From a bacterium (GTDB taxonomy: Bacteria > UBP14 > UBA6098 > JAFGQG01), in NCBI GenBank assembly GCA_016930435.1, contig JAFGGQ010000052.1:1-12421 (forward strand): a stretch of DNA of 12,421 nucleotides, given 5' to 3'. This document shows, piece after piece, positions 7,825-12,421 of this stretch; within the stretch, counting starts at the first letter, position 1, and every line of letters begins with the position of its first letter. Below the pieces are notes generated by a model. It worked only from the letters and a program-made list of their open reading frames with translations. It made no database searches and had not been told where the DNA came from. The position numbers and the translations under genes were made by a program.

Positions 7825-9903
7825 ATGAAACATAATATTCAGGTAATCTGCCTGATAGTATTTTTAACAGCGGTTTTTGCTGTTCCATTATTGGCCGATA
7901 CCCTTGCGACTGAAGCCTTATGGCGTAATACGGTTATCTATTGTTTGAAAACAGAGGTAGAAGTGGGGGGAGAGGGGGACTTCTCAAAATTGGCTAAACC
8001 CGAATATCCGGGAATGTTCCTTCCGTTGGTTACACAAAGCAGGATTGATGTGAAGTACAAAGGGCTCGCTATCGTTTCCCTGTCCAAGGATAACTTAATG
8101 GGGATCGAAGGCAGATCATCCCTGAATACCAGTTTCCGAAATGATACCCTTTTCCTGGAATACCAGTCGGGTAGTATTGCGATCCAGCAATTAAAGGAAA
8201 ATAAACAACAACCAACGGTATTGTTAATTGGTGCAGACAGAGTGCTCCTGGGCAAGGTCGAGTTTTTAATTTCACAACTTGATAGTTTTTCCACCTTCCT
8301 TGCTGTTTTTTCAGATGAACCGGTGAAGATAATCTCGAAGGGTGAGCAGGTGCTCATCAACAAGGGAATGATGTATAATTTGGACAAGGGCATAATGGAG
8401 GCTACTCCAAAAGAGATCACCAGCCGCTATGCATCCTGGAAAAAGGATTTGCAATATATCCGCAATTTACTGGGAGCGACATATATTTATACCGAAGACA
8501 TTAACCTCCGGATCCCCTCTATGGTAAAGAAGGAGAAGTGGTTTCGTTCCCGATTCAAAGGGACCGGGGGACGGGCTTCTTATGAGGATGTTACCTATAA
8601 TTTATTTGGATTTGTTTATGTTATCAATATCAGGAAGTTCGCACTAATTTATGATATATTCTTTGCTTTCGATGATCAGGGTCATTTCAGAAATCAGGAT
8701 TGGGATGAATGGAGCGATCTGGTAAATAAGATAAATTATCTTCGTTATGGGGATCGTAACGAGGTTCTTTATCTTCTGGGAGGCAACATTGAGAGTTCCA
8801 GTCTGGGGTATGGCCTTCTCACCTCGCGATATACCAATAGTATCAATTATCCCTTTGAAAAGAAGGCTGGTCTGGATTTTCAGTTAAGGTTCAGGGAAAT
8901 AGAAACGCACCTCATAGTAAACCGTATCTGGGATCCCACCGTTATCGGAGGGCGCCTGGCCTGGAATGTGGAAGATAATATGCGTCTGGGTCTCTCTTAT
9001 ATGGGGGATATGGATCAATTTGCCGATGTGCCGGATTCCGACGGGGATGATTACCCGGACAAAGTGGACCCACAACCCAATACAAAAAACACCGCAGCAG
9101 ATTCTATCATCTTAGCAAATGAACCATTTTCATTGAGGGAAGTTGACAACCGAAGCGTTCATGGTATCAGCCTTGATTTTATGAAGGTGTTAACTAATAT
9201 GAAGTACTTTAAAACCGATATATCAGGTGAATTCTGCGCTCTTTTTAAAGGAGGACAAGGCTTGTCGTTTCCAAATTTGTACTTCAACTTTGTTTATTTT
9301 CGGTTTGGAGTGGGCCTGGAATTCCAGACAAGGCATTTCCAATCCGCATTATTTAACAGATATTACGAGCGGGACAAAACGGTATGGGTACTTGAAGAGG
9401 AGCGCTTGATCCTCCGATCTAAAGAAGCCCAACTGCAGGATATCGGCAACTATCTTTATGGCTGGAACAATCGCTTGCTCTTTTTCATCCCCAATTGGTT
9501 CACAATTACAAGTAAATTCAGGGATGTTACCAGGGGGGAGGAGATAGACCGCAGCTTTTTCGCCGATATAAAATTCAGGCTGAAACAGGTTCCTTATGTG
9601 GAGAATTTTTATTTTTATATTCAACAGGACCACGTTGAGAAGTTGTTTGGTCTTATGAGCAATGGTTCTGGGTTCGGAATCAAAATCAGCATCATTCCAC
9701 ATAAATCAGTCAAATTAGGGGTCAGGTATAATCAGCGTTATGAAGATGATAATGGAGACGGGGATATCCAATCCCCCCGGGAGGTACGCCGGGAATTTCT
9801 GATGCAGGCTTCCATTGACTTTAACTATTATTATGAATTATGGCGGGACTATAGGAAGGCCAAACGAGAAGCTAAACAAAATGATGCTGGAGAAATCGAT
9901 TAA
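7825..9903 (+). CDS. probable outer-membrane protein, FecR-like N-terminal part
   Basis: 692 residues with a signal peptide, probable cleavage at LLA|DT (Ala24). No family is recognised with certainty. Residues about 110-195 ('LEYQSGSIAI', then strands, then 'PVKIISKGEQVLINKGMMY') have the strand and glycine pattern of a FecR-like domain; this is a weak call. From about residue 250 onward the chain is full of alternating aromatic and polar segments such as 'YNLFGFVYVINIRKFALIY', 'GYGLLTSRYTNS', 'YFNFVYFRFGVGLEFQTRHF' and 'GFGIKISIIPHKSVKLGVRY', typical of an outer-membrane beta-barrel. A thrombospondin-3-like acidic loop lies at 404-415 (DSDGDDYPD) and an EF-hand-like loop at 641-653 (DDNGDGDI). 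The tail after the last strand is charged ('RKAKREAKQND'), so it lacks the usual terminal aromatic residue of a barrel. It likely shares a transcript with the MORN gene. A transport or assembly role is not established. Confidence 0.65.
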   Translation: MKHNIQVICLIVFLTAVFAVPLLADTLATEALWRNTVIYCLKTEVEVGGEGDFSKLAKPEYPGMFLPLVTQSRIDVKYKGLAIVSLSKDNLMGIEGRSSLNTSFRNDTLFLEYQSGSIAIQQLKENKQQPTVLLIGADRVLLGKVEFLISQLDSFSTFLAVFSDEPVKIISKGEQVLINKGMMYNLDKGIMEATPKEITSRYASWKKDLQYIRNLLGATYIYTEDINLRIPSMVKKEKWFRSRFKGTGGRASYEDVTYNLFGFVYVINIRKFALIYDIFFAFDDQGHFRNQDWDEWSDLVNKINYLRYGDRNEVLYLLGGNIESSSLGYGLLTSRYTNSINYPFEKKAGLDFQLRFREIETHLIVNRIWDPTVIGGRLAWNVEDNMRLGLSYMGDMDQFADVPDSDGDDYPDKVDPQPNTKNTAADSIILANEPFSLREVDNRSVHGISLDFMKVLTNMKYFKTDISGEFCALFKGGQGLSFPNLYFNFVYFRFGVGLEFQTRHFQSALFNRYYERDKTVWVLEEERLILRSKEAQLQDIGNYLYGWNNRLLFFIPNWFTITSKFRDVTRGEEIDRSFFADIKFRLKQVPYVENFYFYIQQDHVEKLFGLMSNGSGFGIKISIIPHKSVKLGVRYNQRYEDDNGDGDIQSPREVRREFLMQASIDFNYYYELWRDYRKAKREAKQNDAGEID

Positions 9904-9926
9904 AATAGTTAAAATTACTTTAATAT

Positions 9927-9956
9927 TATTGACTTTATAATTATAATTACTATATT
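9927..9956 (+). promoter_or_regulatory. candidate sigma70-like promoter for the zinc-ribbon/clpC pair
   Basis: TTGACT (9929-9934) and TATATT (9951-9956) each match five of six consensus bases, separated by 16 bases. Transcription would start near 9963, giving a leader of about 48 bases before the ATG at 10011. The gap 9904-10010 is very AT-rich and holds nothing else that I recognise; no CIRCE or CtsR-type operator is visible. This is the best promoter candidate in the window. Confidence 0.45.
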
Positions 9957-10010
9957 TAAAGCCGATTTTAACAGGAAAAGTGCAATAAAGTATAGATTGA
10001 AGGAGGAGAG

Positions 10011-10211
10011 ATGGCACGGAAAAAGAGAACATTTGCGGATAAGGTAGCCAAAGGAACTGGCCCCAGACATGCTATTTGCCCGGTTTGTGGCGGTGGAATA
10101 CAAATTATCAAGGTAGTAAAACCCTATCTGGTTGATGATGAAAAGAAAACCTATCGTTATCGTGAAGAAATTACAAAAGTCTGTAAATGCAACGAAAAAG
10201 AAGTATTCTAA
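10011..10211 (+). CDS. small zinc-ribbon protein of unknown function
   Basis: 66 residues, with a strong AGGAGG site at 10001-10006 just before the ATG. The N-terminus is very basic (MARKKR). Cys23 and Cys26 form a CPVCGG knuckle, and Cys58 and Cys60 form a CKC pair near the C-terminus, so the four cysteines can bind one zinc as a zinc ribbon. Between them lie two predicted strands (IQIIKVVKPYLV and TYRYREEITKVC). No signal peptide or membrane segment is present, so it is cytoplasmic. It lies 75 bases before clpC and is probably in the same transcript. In Bacillus and relatives clpC is preceded by mcsA, a zinc-finger partner of the stress system, but McsA is larger and has more CxxC motifs plus a UVR segment; this protein is not McsA. 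Nucleic-acid binding is another possibility suggested by the basic N-terminus. Confidence 0.75.
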   Translation: MARKKRTFADKVAKGTGPRHAICPVCGGGIQIIKVVKPYLVDDEKKTYRYREEITKVCKCNEKEVF

Positions 10212-10286
10212 ATTGAGATTATTAAAAACACTTTACTCTGCTTCAATTATATACCTCGGTTCCCGAACGAATAGGAGAGGATCAAG

Positions 10287-12421
10287 GTGAATGGTGCTTA
10301 TTCACCTAATTTTAAGAGGGTTCTTCAGTATTCCCGTGAAGAGGCAGCCCGGTTAGGGCACAATTATATCGGGACGGAGCACCTGCTATTAGGGATGATC
10401 AGGGAGCTTGAATCAAAAGCCGCTCAATTAATGGAGGCTTTTGGGGTTGATCTTAATGCCATCAAGGATGCTATTGAGGATATGTTGGATGTAGGCGAGG
10501 TCTCCAGTTATTTTCTCGGACACATAGTAATGACCGCCCGGGCGAACAAGGCTATTGAGCAGGCGTCAGCAGAAGCCCGTCAATTAGGTTCCAAGAAGAT
10601 CGGAACAGAGCATCTGTTCCTGGCAATGCTTAGGGAGACCAAGAGCCTTGCTTCCCAGGTTCTTTTCATGTACAATGTCACCTATGATGATGTTTATCAG
10701 GAGCTTGAAGGGAAGTCGTTTTCCCGAAAGGGGCAAGACAGGAGTGAGATCGGCAATCTGCAACGGTCAGCAAAGAAGAGCACGATGCTCAAACACTTCG
10801 GAAGAAATCTTACCGAAATGGCCCTCAAGGGTGAACTTGATCCGGTTATTGGCAGGGATAAGGAGATCGAGCGCATGGCCCAAATATTGACCAGGAGGAA
10901 AAAGAACAATCCCGTCCTTCTGGGTGAACCGGGCGTAGGTAAAACGGCTATTGTGGAAGGCCTGGCACAGCGTATCTCGGATAAAAAAGTATCTTATCTT
11001 CTTCAGGATAAACAGATTATAGCCCTTGACCTTACCGGTTTAGTAGCCGGTACAAAATACCGCGGACAATTTGAAGAAAGAATCAAAGCCCTGATGAAGG
11101 ATATTACCGGCGACAAAAATATCATAGTATTCATTGATGAGATTCACACAATTGTGGGAGCAGGAGGGGCGGAAGGGGCTTTGGATGCGTCCAATATGTT
11201 TAAACCGGCATTGGCAAACGGTGAAATGCAATGCATCGGGGCTACTACCCTTGGTGAGTTCCGCAAATATATCGAAAAAGATGGAGCGCTGGAGAGAAGA
11301 TTCCAAACCATTATAGTGGACCCTCCCACCTATCAGGACACCATCAAGATACTCCGTGGATTGCGCCACCGGTATGAGGAACACCATAATGTGATCATCG
11401 ACGATGAATCCATAGAGTCGGCAGTACGATTATCCGACCGCTATATTCCGGAGCATTTCCAGCCTGATAAATCCATCGACCTGATCGATGAGGCCGGAGC
11501 GATGGTCCATCTGGCTGAATATATAAAACCACAGGAGATTATCGAGGTCGAGAGGGAACTTGCCATCAAGGAGAAGGAAAAAAAGGAGGCAATTTTTGCC
11601 CAGAAATTTGAGAAGGCTGCCAGGATCAGGGATGATCTGGGTAAGATAGCCCGTCAATTGGCAGAGAGCGAAAAGGAGTGGGAGAGGAAAACCAGCGAAA
11701 GAAAACCGGTGGTACTCCGCGAGGATGTTGTTAAAATCGTATCCAAGATGACAGGGATCCCATTGAAGGAATTGAACAAAGATGATTCCATCAGGTTGCT
11801 GGAAATGGAGGCCCATCTTTCCCGGGAATTGATCGGGCAGGATAAAGCAATTTCCGCCCTTTCTCAGACTATTCGGCGGTCCAAAGCCGGCATCTCCAAT
11901 CCCAGAAAGCCCATTGGAACCTTTCTCTTCTTAGGGCCCACAGGAGTTGGGAAAACTGAAATGGCCAGGGTTTTAACCCGTTACTTGTTTGGACAGGAAG
12001 ACGCCCTGGTTAAGATCGACATGTCAGAATATATGGAAAAATTCTCCACCTCACGGCTGATTGGAGCGCCCCCCGGCTACGTGGGATATGAAGAAGGAGG
12101 CCAGCTCACCGAACCAGTGCGCCGGCACCCATACTCCATAATCCTGTTCGATGAAATAGAAAAAGCCCACCCTGAAGTTTATAACCTGCTGCTTCAGGTA
12201 CTCGAAGACGGTGTGCTTACCGACAGCTTCGGAAGAAAAGTAAATTTCCGGAATACTATTGTTATTATGACTTCAAATATCGGAACCAAGAGGGATAATA
12301 CCCAAAGAATGGGATTTGCCAAAGACGATCAACTGGAAGAGCATCATAAATTGGAAAGTGAGTTAAAGAGCGAGGTTAAAAGGGTACTGCGTCCTGAATT
12401 ACTGAACCGTATAGACAATAT
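10287..12421 (+). CDS. clpC: ATP-dependent Clp protease ATP-binding subunit ClpC (3' end outside window)
   Basis: 711 complete codons from GTG 10287, running off the right edge. The GTG is supported by AGGAGAGGATC just upstream and by the N-terminus ([20 protein letters not shown]), which matches ClpC; no nearby in-frame ATG exists. Two Clp N repeats cover about residues 5-145. D1 has Walker A GEPGVGKT (213-220), pore loop KYRG, Walker B FIDE (Asp284, Glu285) and the arginine finger in LERRFQ. A UVR-like middle segment lies near 432-455 ([19 protein letters not shown]), typical of ClpC and not ClpB, which has a long coiled coil. D2 has GPTGVGKT (550-557), GYVG pore loop, Walker B LFDE (Asp622, Glu623) and LLNRID at the edge. 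MGF (675-677) sits where ClpC carries its ClpP-docking loop. It unfolds proteins and feeds them to ClpP in the cytoplasm. ClpC proteins usually have about 810-850 residues, so roughly 100-140 are missing. Confidence 0.93.
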   Translation, partial: MNGAYSPNFKRVLQYSREEAARLGHNYIGTEHLLLGMIRELESKAAQLMEAFGVDLNAIKDAIEDMLDVGEVSSYFLGHIVMTARANKAIEQASAEARQLGSKKIGTEHLFLAMLRETKSLASQVLFMYNVTYDDVYQELEGKSFSRKGQDRSEIGNLQRSAKKSTMLKHFGRNLTEMALKGELDPVIGRDKEIERMAQILTRRKKNNPVLLGEPGVGKTAIVEGLAQRISDKKVSYLLQDKQIIALDLTGLVAGTKYRGQFEERIKALMKDITGDKNIIVFIDEIHTIVGAGGAEGALDASNMFKPALANGEMQCIGATTLGEFRKYIEKDGALERRFQTIIVDPPTYQDTIKILRGLRHRYEEHHNVIIDDESIESAVRLSDRYIPEHFQPDKSIDLIDEAGAMVHLAEYIKPQEIIEVERELAIKEKEKKEAIFAQKFEKAARIRDDLGKIARQLAESEKEWERKTSERKPVVLREDVVKIVSKMTGIPLKELNKDDSIRLLEMEAHLSRELIGQDKAISALSQTIRRSKAGISNPRKPIGTFLFLGPTGVGKTEMARVLTRYLFGQEDALVKIDMSEYMEKFSTSRLIGAPPGYVGYEEGGQLTEPVRRHPYSIILFDEIEKAHPEVYNLLLQVLEDGVLTDSFGRKVNFRNTIVIMTSNIGTKRDNTQRMGFAKDDQLEEHHKLESELKSEVKRVLRPELLNRIDN

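Noticed and set aside
7433-7888. 151-codon minus-strand open frame with long hydrophobic runs
   Set aside because: It is antisense to the MORN repeats; the apparent membrane-protein character comes from the complement of their Asn/Lys/Tyr-rich codons.
7938-8420. 160-codon minus-strand open frame inside the outer-membrane protein gene
   Set aside because: It is contained in the better-supported plus-strand frame, which has a signal peptide, and shows no domain.
10212-10286. CIRCE or CtsR heat-shock operator ahead of clpC
   Set aside because: I looked for the CIRCE inverted repeat and for the CtsR heptad repeat here and in 9904-10010; neither is present.

Overview
The window reads as ordinary chromosomal DNA from a bacterium with an outer membrane. 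It carries a cluster of minor pilins plus PilY1, signal peptides, a candidate lipoprotein and a probable outer-membrane protein. Translation starts have strong Shine-Dalgarno sites (AGGAGG before the zinc-ribbon gene, GAGGTGAT before pilY1). The best promoter candidates look sigma70-like (TTGACT plus a TATAAT-like box), which argues against a typical Bacteroidota member. Base composition is moderately AT-rich. I cannot name the phylum; an uncultured diderm lineage is a guess only. All genes are on the + strand.

Region 1 (1-6923) is a type IV pilus accessory operon. In order it encodes a FimT/GspH-like pseudopilin, a PilV-like minor pilin, a PilW-like minor pilin, a PilX-like protein without Glu5, a very large PilY1-type tip adhesin, and a small exported protein of unknown family. 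The first four genes overlap or nearly touch. A candidate extended -10 promoter lies just before pilY1. In well-studied systems the minor pilins prime pilus assembly and carry PilY1 at the tip. Here PilY1 has two extra cysteine-rich fibronectin-III-like domains ahead of its von Willebrand A domain.

Region 2 (7007-9903) holds two envelope genes. The first is a putative lipoprotein made of six MORN-variant repeats. The second is a 692-residue exported protein with a possible FecR-like N-terminal part and an aromatic-rich C-terminal part that looks like a beta-barrel. Both are unassigned; their placement behind the pilus operon is suggestive only.

Region 3 (9904-12421) has its own candidate promoter, then a 66-residue zinc-ribbon protein, then a ClpC-type AAA+ unfoldase that starts at GTG and runs off the right edge. 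The clpC reading frame is open for 711 codons and ends near the arginine finger of the second AAA+ domain.

I saw no RNA genes, CRISPR array, insertion sequence or phage genes. I found no wholly new system. The most unusual points are the PilY1 architecture, the unknown protein that follows it, the repeated EF-hand-like calcium motifs in three exported proteins, and the uncharacterised outer-membrane protein.
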